In this document: positions 46,679 to 64,000 of the stretch, piece by piece
Numbering within the stretch: position 1 is the first letter of the stretch
Layout: every line of letters begins with the position of its first letter
Source: Typha latifolia
Taxonomy: Eukaryota > Streptophyta > Magnoliopsida > Poales > Typhaceae
Assembly: GCA_019914945.1 (NCBI GenBank)
Contig: CM034103.1
Coordinates: 9,610,001 to 9,674,000, forward strand
DNA: 64,000 nt
Direction: 5' to 3'
Notes under the pieces: model-generated
What the model was told of the DNA's origin: nothing
What the model saw: the letters and a program-made list of their open reading frames with translations, nothing else
The model's database searches: none
Translations under genes and position numbers: made by a program

Positions 46679-48058
46679 ATGGCGCTGCAAAATATTGGTG
46701 CTTCAAACAGCGATGATGCCTTCTATAGGTATAAGATGCCCAAGATGATAACTAAAATAGAAGGACGGGGGAATGGCATCAAGACTAACATTGTGAACAT
46801 GGTGGATATAGCAAAGGCACTTGCCAGGCCTGCTTCCTACACCACAAAGTATTTTGGTTGCGAGCTTGGGGCACAGTCCAAATTTGATGAAAAGACTGGG
46901 ATTTCCTTGGTAAATGGGGCCCATGATACTGCTAAGCTGGCTGGTCTTCTTGAAAATTTCATCAAGAAGTATGTGCAGTGTTATGGATGTGGCAACCCTG
47001 AGACCGAGATTATCATCACCAAGACACAAATGATCACACTGAAATGTGCTGCCTGTGGCTTTTTATCTGACGTTGATATGAGGGACAAGCTGACAACATT
47101 CATCCTGAAGAACCCACCTGAACAGAAGAAAGGAGGGAAAGAGAAGAAGGCATTAAGAAGGGCAGAGAAGGAGCGATTGAAGGAAGGAGATGCTGCTGAT
47201 GAGGAGCAGAAGAAGTTGAAGAAGGAAGCAAAGAAGAAAGGTGTCACTACAAAGGATGGCACTTCTGCAAAGGCTGCGGCTGTGAAGAAGAAAGCTAGTG
47301 GTGGCTCTGATGAAGATCGTTCAACTTCACCTGGTGGGAGTCAGAATGGCGATAATGGTGTTGCAGATAATGACGATGATGATGACATCCAGTGGCAGAC
47401 GGATACATCATTGGAGGCTGCAAAACAGCGAATTCAAGAACAACTGAGTGCTGCAACTGCAGACATGGTAATGCTCTCAACTAGTGAGCATGAACAGGAA
47501 AAGAAAAAGGAGGCAGCAAAGAAAGAGGTACCTACTAATGGGACCACAAAGTCCCAAGAAAAATCTGGTGCTGGACAAAATGGTGTTAAAGCTAATACTT
47601 TTGTTAAACTGGTTGAGGAGATTAAGGCTAATTTGAAAAAGGGTTGCAAGCCGAGGGAAGTCCAGAGTGTTCTGAATTCTGTAGCTCAACCTCCTCAGGA
47701 AGTGATGAATGCCCTGTTTGAGGCACTCTTTGGTGGTGCTGGCAAAGGATTCGCGAAGGAGGTGGGCAAGAAAAAGAACTATCTTGCTGCTGCCGTGCAA
47801 GATGAAGGATCTCAGAAGCTTCTGCTCCAAGCTATTGAATCTTTCTGTAGCAAATGCAGTGCAGATGCTATGAAGGAGGTGGCACTTGTTCTCAAGGCCC
47901 TTTACGATGGAGATGTGCTTGAGGAAGAAAACATAGTTCAATGGTACAATGAAGGTGCAGCAAGTGGCAAAAATGGCAAAAGCACTCAGGTCTTGATGAA
48001 TGCAAAACCTTTTGTGGAATGGCTGCAGAGCGCTGAGTCTGAGTCAGAGGAAGAGTGA
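46679..48058 (+). CDS. EIF5: Eukaryotic translation initiation factor 5 (eIF5), 459 aa
   Basis: eIF5 is the GTPase-activating protein for eIF2 in the pre-initiation complex and controls start-codon selection. The N-terminal domain carries FYRYKMPK, whose Arg17 corresponds to the catalytic arginine of yeast and human eIF5. The block GRGNGIKTNIVNMVDIAKAL follows. A zinc ribbon has Cys101, Cys104, Cys123 and Cys126, and TFILKNPPEQ closes the domain. A Lys/Glu-rich linker (about 140-310) leads to a C-terminal W2/HEAT domain (about 315-455) with the two acidic/aromatic boxes EEENIVQWYNEG and FVEWLQSAESESEEE. The CDS has no intron. Length is right for plant eIF5 (about 430-460 aa). The ATG has C at -3 but G at +4. 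The leader holds long upstream frames, which suggests translational control. Confidence 0.97.
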   Translation: MALQNIGASNSDDAFYRYKMPKMITKIEGRGNGIKTNIVNMVDIAKALARPASYTTKYFGCELGAQSKFDEKTGISLVNGAHDTAKLAGLLENFIKKYVQCYGCGNPETEIIITKTQMITLKCAACGFLSDVDMRDKLTTFILKNPPEQKKGGKEKKALRRAEKERLKEGDAADEEQKKLKKEAKKKGVTTKDGTSAKAAAVKKKASGGSDEDRSTSPGGSQNGDNGVADNDDDDDIQWQTDTSLEAAKQRIQEQLSAATADMVMLSTSEHEQEKKKEAAKKEVPTNGTTKSQEKSGAGQNGVKANTFVKLVEEIKANLKKGCKPREVQSVLNSVAQPPQEVMNALFEALFGGAGKGFAKEVGKKKNYLAAAVQDEGSQKLLLQAIESFCSKCSADAMKEVALVLKALYDGDVLEEENIVQWYNEGAASGKNGKSTQVLMNAKPFVEWLQSAESESEEE

Positions 48059-49380
48059 AGTATCTGACATCATCCTGGACTGTTAGACTATTACTGTGTT
48101 TCTATGAGAGTAGTCGATATATATATCCGTACTGGTCTGCATGCTTTTAGTAAGTAGTATGTGTGAGTTTTATTTAGTTGGGAATGTTCTTGTTATCGTT
48201 GGTTCTACATTTTAAGGTTGTGGGTAGTAAGTGCTACGTGAGTTTATCCTTTCGACTTGGCATGCGTCCTCTGTTGTTGAATGAACTCGAAATACTGAAC
48301 ACTTTAAATAAATATTTGCATATTAGTTGAAATATTCCAGTATTATGCTGTTCATCCGATTACTGCTAGTGCTAGTGCTAGTGCTAGTGCTAGTGCTGTT
48401 GGCAATTTTATGCAGAGATAAATTTTGTGGGCTCGAATGGCAGAAGCCGGCAGCCTTCAAGATTACATAATTTACATGAAATGTAGATTTCTGTTGTAAA
48501 ATTGCAGATGTAAGTGTTGAGTGAATCTTTGGTAAGTTAGGCAGTGGCAAGGACTTTTACTAGTACAGGATCTGGGAGTATTAGCTGTAGCCTGTAGGCA
48601 GTCTCATCCTCGTTATATTATATAAACTCCTGATTCGTCTTCTATCATTTGTAGCAAGGGTTTTGCTGATTATGGGTGATCTAGGGAGGGCAATTCTAAT
48701 TTTATCATATGCAAACTTAGACGAGGGTTCAGGGAATACATGACATAGGCAATTCTAATTTTAGAACTCAGGCTTCATATTGAGGCTGCGTCTAGGCTCG
48801 TTACATCTCAAAAGAATTAAGTTGGATAACTACGCCAATCCACTTGTAAGAAACCGGACATGATGGCCAACCTAGGACGCGTAACACTCACACCGGGCAT
48901 CTCATTTTGACTAAGATTGCCCACGTTTTGACTATATTGTGCACGTCCTTATTACCCAACATTTAAAACCTTGCAACGAACTATTAGTTACAAAATCATG
49001 CTAAGAATCCAGGGTTAAGTTTCAACCACATCATTTAGTTTCTGAATTTCCAATGCAGAATTAAGGAAGTAAACAATTTCCAACTCTACAATGGATCAGA
49101 CTAGAGAAATACTCCAAACATAAAACACAGAATATGTAGTTTTGAAGTGCTTGTCATCTTGATGCAACAAGTTAAACAAATCCCAAATTATTTATTGGGT
49201 AACAAGAACTCCTCAGAGCAAGCACTTGCTCTTATGCTAAAAGCAAAAAAGTTCGGAGACAACTGACGGAGGAAAATGAAAATCATTATAGAAAAAAAGC
49301 CGGCGTGAAAATGGAACTAGCAGGATACAGGTATCATCACCTGCGTGATATAAATTATTGTTTAAAGAAAAAGATCTTTA
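48059..49380. other. Convergent intergenic region, eIF5 and ATP synthase beta 3' ends
   Basis: It holds both 3'UTRs. No gene is seen. A GCTAGT hexamer is repeated five times at 48365-48394, and AATAAATA at about 48307 could be a poly(A) signal for eIF5. Confidence 0.6.
48365..48394 (+). repeat. (GCTAGT)5 hexamer microsatellite
   Basis: Five perfect units followed by GCTGTT, about 310 bases after the eIF5 stop, in or just past its 3'UTR. Confidence 0.95.
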
Positions 49381-55485
<6,105 letters not shown>

Positions 55486-55499
55486 GGCCGGATCGGGAG

Positions 55500-57320
55500 G
55501 AGGGGATGTAGGGTCTGGGATTTGGTGCTCAGTTGCGGCTAGGGCTGCAACCGGTGAGAGAACTCCGCATGAGGAGGGGTTGAAGAAAGAGAAGTGGAGT
55601 GGATGTCAACGGTGTATGTGATTTGAGCCTTTTGACAGCGTGTCGAGTGCAATTATTTCCCCAGGGATTTGGAGGGGTTTTTTTTGGAGAAAAAATGGAA
55701 AATAAATTTAAATTTAAATATTATTTCATTTTATAATTGTTATATTATCTTCTCATGATTAAATTTTGTAATTCTGAGTTAAAATTTAATTTGACTTAAT
55801 CCATTTTATACAATACATAAAGACCATCACAAATAGCATTATTGATAAACATTTTGTATCAAAATATTTTTACTACAAAAATACTCTAATATTACTAAGT
55901 CTATTATAGTCATAATACAAAAGAGATATTTCTATTGTACTATTGGATAGCTTTTATTGATCTTTTCAAAAAATTATAGCTTTTAAAACTATTTTAAATA
56001 ATTTATGAATGTTAAGAATCAGATCTAGACTAATTTGGAAGTAAGAAAATTATAATACTTTTATGAGCGGCATACTCGTGAGTAAGGGTTTCAGTAGTTT
56101 TGGTGTCACATAAATCTCATGTGAAAACTTAAAAATAAAATAGTAAAGAAAGATTAGAATAGAGCAGAATTATGATGAAGCTCAGAAGAATTCTACCTAA
56201 TAAATTGATCAATTTCAGGATAATAATCAACCCATGTCCACTTATGAGTTAAAGTCCTAGCGAATTGAATCCACATATAAATAATATATTTGATTTAATA
56301 TTTAAAGTCATAAAATAAAATTAACTAACTAAATTAATTTGACTTATTTAACTCATGCAATCAGATCGTAACAATGCAACGTAAAATAGTATTTCTAAAT
56401 CCACATTTAGTTTCAATCATAATTAGTTAGATTTAATTATTAGAATTAATGTAAAATTATTGAGAGAACTATGTAATTATCAAAATTAGTTAGATTTAAT
56501 TATCATGAAATTTGTATTTATTTAAGAAAAATCATTCATTGAAATTATTTTGTTATCTCTATTAATAACATTTTCAGAAGATAAAATAATTTTCATTTAG
56601 TAGACAAAACAATTTTCATTCAAGGTTCCAGAGTGAAATATAGAGAAATTGATCAAAAACACTTTTCATTTAGTAGATAAAATAATTTTCATCCAAAGTT
56701 CGAGAGTAAAATATAGAGAAATTGATCAAAAACACTATGCATGTTGTTTTTGTTATCATTTGCATCCTATTATAGATGATTTATCATTTAAGCCCAGCAT
56801 TTTGGGTTTAGTTATTAAAAACACTTTAAAGTGGTTTTTTAAAACTAAAAATAATTATCTATATTAGTTAATTTAATTATATGTAGAAAATGATCAAAAT
56901 ACCATCACCACCAAGTCAATAAAAATGAAAAGATGGGCACGACTCAAAGTATTTTTATTCCGCCCCCTCATTTTGTCTTATTTTTATTTCAACTCTTTTT
57001 TTTCATCTGTCTAAATTGACCCTATTTTTTACAATTACTATATACTAAAGCCAGTACCATTAGTTTCCTTCATATAGACTAACCAACCTTCAAATTTAAT
57101 TAATTTATAATATAAAAATTACTGGTATACCCTTAGGTATCCATACTCGTAGCAAACCGAACCGTCGAGTAATGCAATGGCTAGTGACAAGTTGTTGCTG
57201 TCATATACATTCGACACGCGGGGCACTATATGCTTGCGACTCTCCATGGTGATCCGCACATGGGTAGTATGGCACCCATTGAGGCTCCTTTGCCTTTGTC
57301 ACTACCTTTCATAGATGAAC
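55500..57320. other. ATP synthase beta promoter side and AT-rich intergenic sequence
   Basis: The first 130 bases would be the leader of the minus-strand gene. Beyond about 55660 the sequence is very AT-rich with no gene seen. No clear TATA box is found near the GC-rich leader. Confidence 0.5.
56611..56750. repeat. 73-bp tandem duplication
   Basis: AATTTTCAT.CAA.GTTC.AGAGT.AAATATAGAG followed by AAATTGATCAAAAACACT occurs at 56611 and again at 56684. Confidence 0.88.
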
Positions 57321-57329
57321 CCAACTTAA

Positions 57330-59180
57330 TTTTGATAGTGGAAAATAGTTTGTGAAATTTTTTATTGATAAACATAATCATGATCTTGCTAGCTTAGATG
57401 AAATTTCCTTTTTATGTTCTCATCGTAAAATTAATGATGTTTAAAAATCTAATATTATTTTTGTTAGAAGTAGTAGGATTTCGAAAGCACCAAATAATGG
57501 ATGTGACGAAACATCAACATAGTGATTTTGGAAATGTTGGATTTGTGTCAAAGGACTTAGATAATTTTTTCTATAAAAATAAAAAATTCAAGATTGTTGA
57601 AAGTGATGTATATACAGTGCTTAAACTTATGCGAGAGAGGCAAAAAGAGGATGTTGAATCTTTTCTTAATACTAAGTCAATACAAAAGGTCATTTAATAA
57701 ATTTATTTTGGTGTAATTGCCAATCTCAAATTGACAAGTATTTATTGACACTGTTGTGTTTGGTAGTATCTACCATGTGAATTGATATAAAATATTTTTT
57801 ATTCTTTTTATCGGTGTTAATTATCATCATTCGACTATTATTTTTATACGTAAGATTATTTCATATGAGACTGTAGATTTATATAAATAGTTGTTATTTA
57901 TAATTTTAACAACAATGTATCAAAGGAGTTCTAAATCTATAATTACAGATGGTGATAAAGTAATGCGAACAGCTATAAAAAGTATACTATCAAGTACTAT
58001 TAATCTATTGTGCACATGGCATATTGAACACAATATTACTCGTCACTTATGTTCTTCAAATGTAAATGATTTTAAATCATTACCTATGTGACCTCAACAA
58101 TTCAATTATTTTAAGCAAAGATGGAAAGACTTATGACTTATCAAACATAAAATTTCTTAAGATCATAAAATGGTTGAGTCAAATATATAAGATTAGAAAA
58201 TTATAGACAGCGACATATTTACAAAACAAATCTTTTCCTAGAATGAGAAGTAAACAATGAAGTGAGAATTTTAATTGTAGATTATATAAGCATGTTGACC
58301 AAATTATGTTATTATTTGATCTTGTAGAACACTGTGAATATTGTTTATCTCACATACACAGAAATAAGACTGAAAATAGTTGTATAGCATCTTAAACTAT
58401 TCTAGTAAATAAAATTGATATGATTGAAATAGAAAATTTTATTGCACAAATGTATACTCCAAATTTTTTTTTGTTTGGTACAGGCTGAGATTATATTGAT
58501 GGAAAACTATAAAGTTATTAATATACTAAATTCTGATGAGTCTTCAAAGTTCATAGTAACTTCACTTAGGTATGTCGATGATTTATTTTTTGTTGATGTC
58601 ACACAAAATACTAGTATCAACAATATTATTTGCAATTGTTTGAAGTTAGAACGTGATGGTATTCCTTACACGCATACTTTCCATACTTTTACTATTTAAA
58701 AAAACTTAATAAAGTAATTATTTCAAAGTGTTGAATTTGAAAAGGATACAAAGAGTGCAAAGTCAGGTTTTATTTTTGATAGAAAGGGTGGTACAATCCA
58801 ATGGAATGAATAAATGTCTAGATTCTATGTTTTAACTAGTCTTAACAATGAAGTATTTTTTGAAGCATTAAAGTCAGAAAAAGAGTTTTAGAACTGGATG
58901 AAACGTCTAAGTTATAAAAAGAAAACAAAAAGGAATATCTAAGCATGATTCGAGAGTTGAATTTCATAATGATATTGAAGTAGATGGATAATCAAAAGAA
59001 AATATCGCTCTATTAGATAAAGTTCTTGATCTTATGGTTGTGACATCTAAGGGTGCACTTAAAAAGATAATAAAATCTTTTAATGAGATTCGAAGATATA
59101 AATATAAACTTTGTAATAAAGTAAGACATTCAAGACGTACATGTCCCACCATAAAGAAAGATGCAATCAGAGTTTGAGCA
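57330..59180 (+). pseudogene. FAR1-type Mutator-like transposase pseudogene
   Basis: Domains appear in the right order for FAR1/FHY3-related MULE transposases, in shifting frames. First come FVKFFIDKHNHDLASLDEIS and FLCSHRKIND (57350-57430), then QHSDFGNVGFVSKDLDNFFY and VLKLMRERQKEDVESFLN. A DDE-region block follows with KSIITDGDKVMRTAIKSIL and LLCTWHIEHNITRHL (57930-58060). A SWIM-like block has ICNCLKLERDGIPYTH (58630-58670), with Tyr in place of the expected Cys. The C-terminal part holds CNKVRHSRRTCP (59110-59150), the FAR1 GHNxRTCP tail. Many stops and a gap in the middle of the transposase show it is dead. Such elements gave rise to the FAR1/FHY3 regulators. Confidence 0.8.
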
Positions 59181-59909
59181 AAATTCTTTTTTCCAAATAA
59201 ATGAGGTAATATTTGTGTTATTTTTTGAATTGATAATAATATTTATTGATGAAAAAACTTAACATGTGTTTTTAGACTATTATATATTTTGTAGGCAATA
59301 ATTGAAGTGAGGGCTTCATGCAATATGGATCGTGAATTTAGTTGCTACACGACATAGGAAGACGACAAACCACTACAGTAAAGTATGAGACTGTAGATAT
59401 ATCGCTAAAAAGTTTTTTGAACTATATATCTAATGATGCATTTTTATATGTTTGTAGTTTATCGAAAGACAGGGAACTAGAATAGTTCTCATCCTAACTC
59501 TAGTTTATGTTGAAGCTAGTACTAGCATTAATGCTGTCATGATCAACTAATGGATGCAGAGGTTGCGTTTTCTTAGAAAACTTTGTGCCAGCATGTCCTC
59601 CTATTGACCTTATGTTTTAATTTTGTATTTTCCTCTTATTAAGAGAGTGATCCAGCTTTAAAGGGAAGGGTTAAACTAAGTGATTTTGGAAAAAATACAG
59701 AGCTACTATCAACACTATTATAAACAATATATTTAAGCTCTTCAAAATGTTGCTAATAAAGCTAATCGGTGAGTAAATCCTGGAGAGTGATATTTGACAG
59801 TATACAAATATAGATTATAGATGATGTTGCTTTTATTGCATCCGGGCAGTTCCAACTGCAATAGGACAATCACTTGCTGATGAATATGGCATCGAGTAAT
59901 TATTTTTAG

Positions 59910-59974
59910 GAAGCCATTCTTCTATGTTAGCTAGGCTGTATGCATGGGAGAAAAAACTCTATGATGAAATTAAG
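59910..59974 (+). pseudogene. Exon fragment of a DUF632 (NRG2/REL2-like) host gene
   Basis: Sixty-five bases bounded by a TATTTTTAG acceptor and a GTACTT donor encode SHSSMLARLYAWEKKLYDEI plus K. The pattern S-x-S-x-L-x-RLYAWE(K/R)KLY(D/E)E(V/I)K is a hallmark of plant DUF630/DUF632 proteins such as the nitrate-signalling factor NRG2. Only this exon and a second piece 310 bases on are present, so it is a gene fragment, not a gene. Confidence 0.75.
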
Positions 59975-60283
59975 GTACTTAACTCTCTATGCATTGTGAT
60001 CTTATTTGAAGTTATGTAAATCCATGTTGTACTTTTTGGTAGTCTTGTTATTTGTCAGATTTCATATATATTTAACTCTTCTCTACTATGGATAAAATGG
60101 CTTTGATTATTGGGACTTTAGAAATTGATTGTGTAGTTTAGAATATTTACTCTACTTTGATTTAAAGAACATGACAATCTGTTAATACCATAGTATTGTT
60201 TTGTTGCAATCCTGATTGAAATCTATAAATCTCATTTAGTAGTAACCATATCTAATACGGGACATCTTGTTTAGACTTCCTGT

Positions 60284-60470
60284 GAACTCAATTTATATAG
60301 TATCTATAGATTAATCAGGATATGGAAGACTATGCTTGAATGTTGTCGTGCATAGTTTATCAATTTGTCTTTAGCATTTTATGTGAAAAACTTACCAGCA
60401 ACATCGACAAGCAAATCTCGCAAATAGACTCTGATGCTCCTATGGAATGAGTACGAAAAGCTTAAAATTG
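60284..60470 (+). pseudogene. Second DUF632 gene fragment
   Basis: The plus frame reads ELNLYSIYRLIRIWKTMLEC, then CRA, a stop, FINLSLAFYVKNLPATSTS and a decayed LMLLWNEYE. It follows the family pattern in which a LIRMWKxMLECHxAQ helix leads to ITISLAYH and a TP/TS-rich loop. It lies downstream of the RLYAWE exon as in the real gene, but the intervening coding part is absent. Confidence 0.7.
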
Positions 60471-60479
60471 CTATAAGTT

Positions 60480-63400
60480 TTAGTTGCCTATAGACAAGCT
60501 CAGCAAGGTTATTCGATAGGATCAACCGAGTTCTAGAGTTGTTACTAAAAGTTCATGGAGATGCCTATGGCTCAAATTTGCACATAAACAATGAAAATGC
60601 ATTCATTCAAATTTGTTATTATATATATTCAAACTATCACATATAATAATGTATAGGGGGAGAATCAGCAAATTTATTAGCATCATTTACTGTAGAATCT
60701 AATATATAGTATTTGTATGATTGAAATAATTCATAATGATTGTAGTCATAGATAATCAAGGAGAAAAAGTTCTCTTATTAAAATTGAATATCTAAAAAGA
60801 AACTATCAAACCAGCTGTATTGCAAAGCTTTCAAGTGCTAACATAATGAAATAATATACTTAGAGAACTGGGTGCAACTAAGTGAGAATGAGACAAATGA
60901 GATAAATAACTACTCACACCAAAGAATAAGTTAGTTGTAGCAATAATTATAGTACCATGACATTAAACATAATAAATTAGATTATACTTATGTGGTATCA
61001 TCAAGGCTTAGATAAAAGTGTAATCTAAGGACAGTCCATAATACAATAGTTGAAATCATCAAATGGAAGTATAAAAAACTTGGTGTTCATTGTCGCCCTC
61101 TTTGGACTGCCTTGGCTCAGGATGCAAACAAACTTTAAGTCACTTCGAATCAAGTCTCTAATAAGTTACCGAATTCAACCATCTTCTTTTACTTTATTAT
61201 CATCTTTATTTCATGTTTCACATCGTTCCTTTCATTTAGTGTCAAAAATATTAATTATGTAGTGTCATGTATTTTCTAAAATACTCCATATCTGCCTAAA
61301 CATCAAATAAAAGTAAATAAATATTTATTATACTAACTAGTTGAAATGGCTATTATATAATATATAAATGAACAAAAAATGTTATAATAATACTTGTAAA
61401 ATTATCAATCAATTTTAATCCATCCGAAAATTGCATATATTTTATTGTAAATATACCACATGAGCAATAGTACAAAAAAACAATATATCTATAAATTGGA
61501 TTAAAATATAACTAAACAAAATAGAAAATTTCTAGAAAGAACCTATCAGTTGTTGTGGAATATTCTTAATGACATCAATTGGCCATTCTATAATATTGGG
61601 ATGGCCATATTTTTTTTTCGATTTAAAAGATCTACTAATTACTACCTCCATGCAATATTATATGCCAATTCTCTATATAATAATTATTAGTTTTTCACAA
61701 TAACATCTTTGAATAATTTTACAAATTTTAGTATATAAAATATATGTACCAAGTCCTATATAGCTTCTTCATAATAATTTATACCAAAGGGTAATGATTT
61801 CAATATTTGAAACTCCTTACATAAGATATGTAGGATAGCAACAAACTAATAATTGTTATCTCGATTCGTAGGGATAAAGACTTGCAAATTGAATCAATGA
61901 TTAAAGACACTATAAATAGGTTAAAAAGTAAAAATTGAATTTACCATGTCACATCTAACATAACTATCACCAATCTTCTCGATTCATTATTCTATTCTTT
62001 TACTACATTGTTGATTATTTTCATATTTTTTCCCAATCCATGCAACCATTGATATTGATATGTGCTTTCGCATAAAACATGTGACCTAGCCGCGCTTTTC
62101 TCATAGTTAAAAAATTATATATATAAATTAATAATCTAACAATAATTAAATAACTAATTAGTTTATTGTGCTAGAAAATTAGATATAAGAAAAAATTTAT
62201 AGCTAAATACTGATATCCATTTATTCATATTATCTTCTTTAACATATGTAACGAGACATTCCATTCATATACCTTTCAGCATAATATTTTCCATAATAAT
62301 AATATATTCATCTAAAAAAGTATGCATTATCATGTATTTGATAGCAACAATTTCTTTGAACGTAATGATCTTGGAACATTAAGAACTTGTATCTTTTGCA
62401 TCGGTGCTTTATAATCTATTCTAATTCTCTGCATTATCTTGACATTCTCAAATTCAAATATAAAATCTTTGCGTACATTTATAATATCATCAAATTCTTC
62501 ATGTGGACTAACTTTATGCCCAACCAATAAATATGATGATCTATGATATCAACTTAGTTCTCGATGCCTTCCATATAATTTTCACTCTTTTTGCAATTGT
62601 TGATTATTTGACATGGTTCTTTGGTTCTTGTAGAACCTCAAGTTTTTCATTTAATGAATTATTGTGTGATGAAAGCTTCGTAATATGCTTGCAACTATTT
62701 CTGACACTATCTACATTATTTTCATGAACATATTTTTGGCAAATACATTCATTTCTATTGCATCTAGTGTTTGAAGTATTTCCTATATTCAAATATGTAA
62801 ATTTTCATACCATAAAAGTATAGGATAATCATGCTAAACTAATGAGTATATTATACTGACATTTACATCATCTTTCATATTCGATATTCTATTACTATTA
62901 TGCTGTTGCATGGACTGCTCTAAGCTTGATAGATATTTTATAAGATTTCTAGAGCATTTTACAGTAAATAAATAGTATTTAACAATAATAATTAGATGTA
63001 TTAAAAGAAATTTATACCATAAGTATGAAAATTATACCAAAAGTTATTTTGTTGTAGTGGTTTCATTTTAGTTACTTGCTTGAATGAGTCTTCAAGGGAT
63101 ATACATCTCTTCTCCAAATTATTCTTTTTGATCTCACTACTACCTACTTCTGATATGTTAGTCGCATAATTGGGAATCTCAAATAATATCAACATCATCA
63201 TTGATATTTACTATGTTCTTCTTATTCTACAATAATATTTTAAGAAAAATAAAATTAGACAAAGTAAATTTGTCTAGCTAAATTGGTCCTTTTTTTTATA
63301 TTTCCCATCATATGATCTTTTTTTAGAATTTCATTACCATCACAATCCACCATTAGTGAATACTTATAACTACTGTATTCAAACTCATCTCTAATAGCTC

Positions 63401-64000
63401 TTAAATATTATAAATACTAATACTATATTTAATAATTAAAATTTAGTCAGAAGATGTTAATTAAATATACTATAAATTAGAAAATTCTACATTTACCACC
63501 ATACTCTTTTAATTATTTATACTTTATATCCTACCTTGTCAATACATACAAATATTTCCATGTATTTTACCAAATATATAGAAAAGAGGGGTGTTAAGTG
63601 TAATTTTTCATATATATATATATATATATGAAAACTAACAAAGCCAAAAAAATATCTAAATTAATGCCAAGTTTCCTATTAAATACTTACTTTCTTGGGA
63701 TTTGTACAGTGTCAAACTATCAAGCAAATACTCAAGCATAAAATTAACCCAATTGAGAGTTTGAATACATGAAATATCTTTCAAAAGGTTTAAAAATCAA
63801 GATCATACTTTATTTTTTTTAGATTTGGTGACAATATCGTACCAATTATTATTAACATAAATCGATGAATAAAATATTCATCAGCAACACTGTTTTCTTC
63901 AATACATTTAGCTAAGTGACCAAGAGTAGTATTTCCCTTAGTTTGGTCCATATAAAGATTATGTAAATTTTTATTTGGTCATTTTTCCATTCTTTTTATC
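60480..64000. other. Very AT-rich sequence with no firm gene
   Basis: Minus-strand frames at 62330-62527, 62604-62792 and 63001-63201 run in a loose series. They have some protein-like character (acidic and Lys-rich, EIKKNNLEKRC, NNSLNEKLEVLQEPK), but the openings use non-ATG starts or are interrupted, and I recognise no family. An (AT)n run lies at 63608-63630. Most of this could be the remains of further transposons. Confidence 0.4.

Overview
The window is nuclear DNA from a flowering plant, most likely a monocot with an AT-rich, repeat-laden genome. The protein genes are plant versions with long introns. The mitochondrial ATP synthase beta gene has a very GC-rich first exon followed by AT-rich introns, as is common in monocots, and the retroelements are plant families. 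The sequence does not allow a species call. I see no bacterial operons, CRISPR array or rRNA genes.

Five genes look intact. PEX3 (peroxisome membrane biogenesis factor) lies on + at 8293-17049 in seven coding exons. A single-exon germin-like protein lies on - at 24734-25396. A Golgi GDP-fucose transporter (GFT1/GONST4-like) lies on - at 33944-34996, with a probable upstream exon near 38253. eIF5 lies on + with its CDS at 46679-48058, a separate 5'UTR exon, a TATA box and an unusually rich upstream-ORF region. The mitochondrial ATP synthase beta subunit lies on - at 49381-55485 in nine coding exons. eIF5 and ATP synthase beta converge, with 1.3 kb between their stop codons. All exon joins were worked out by hand from reading frame and GT/AG sites; each multi-exon total is a multiple of three.

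The rest is mostly decayed mobile DNA. At 1-6700 several LTRs of a small gag-only-looking element are arranged in series and interrupted by the 2.4 kb LTR, primer-binding site and gag start of a Ty3/gypsy element on -. At 20.7-22.1 kb there is a LINE ORF1 on -. From 25.9 to 32.2 kb there are three LINE ORF2 C-terminal pieces, a collapsed LTR element inserted in one of them with a 5-bp target duplication, and several tRNA-headed SINE-like units. A ricesleeper-type hAT pseudogene (39.6-41.7 kb) is cut by another LTR. A FAR1-type Mutator transposase pseudogene (57.3-59.2 kb) is followed by two fragments of a DUF632/NRG2-like host gene.

The items most worth following up are: the two overlapping upstream reading frames in the eIF5 leader; the host-gene fragments beside the Mutator-like element; the in-frame upstream exon of the GDP-fucose transporter; and the collapsed LTR element with preserved target-site duplication.
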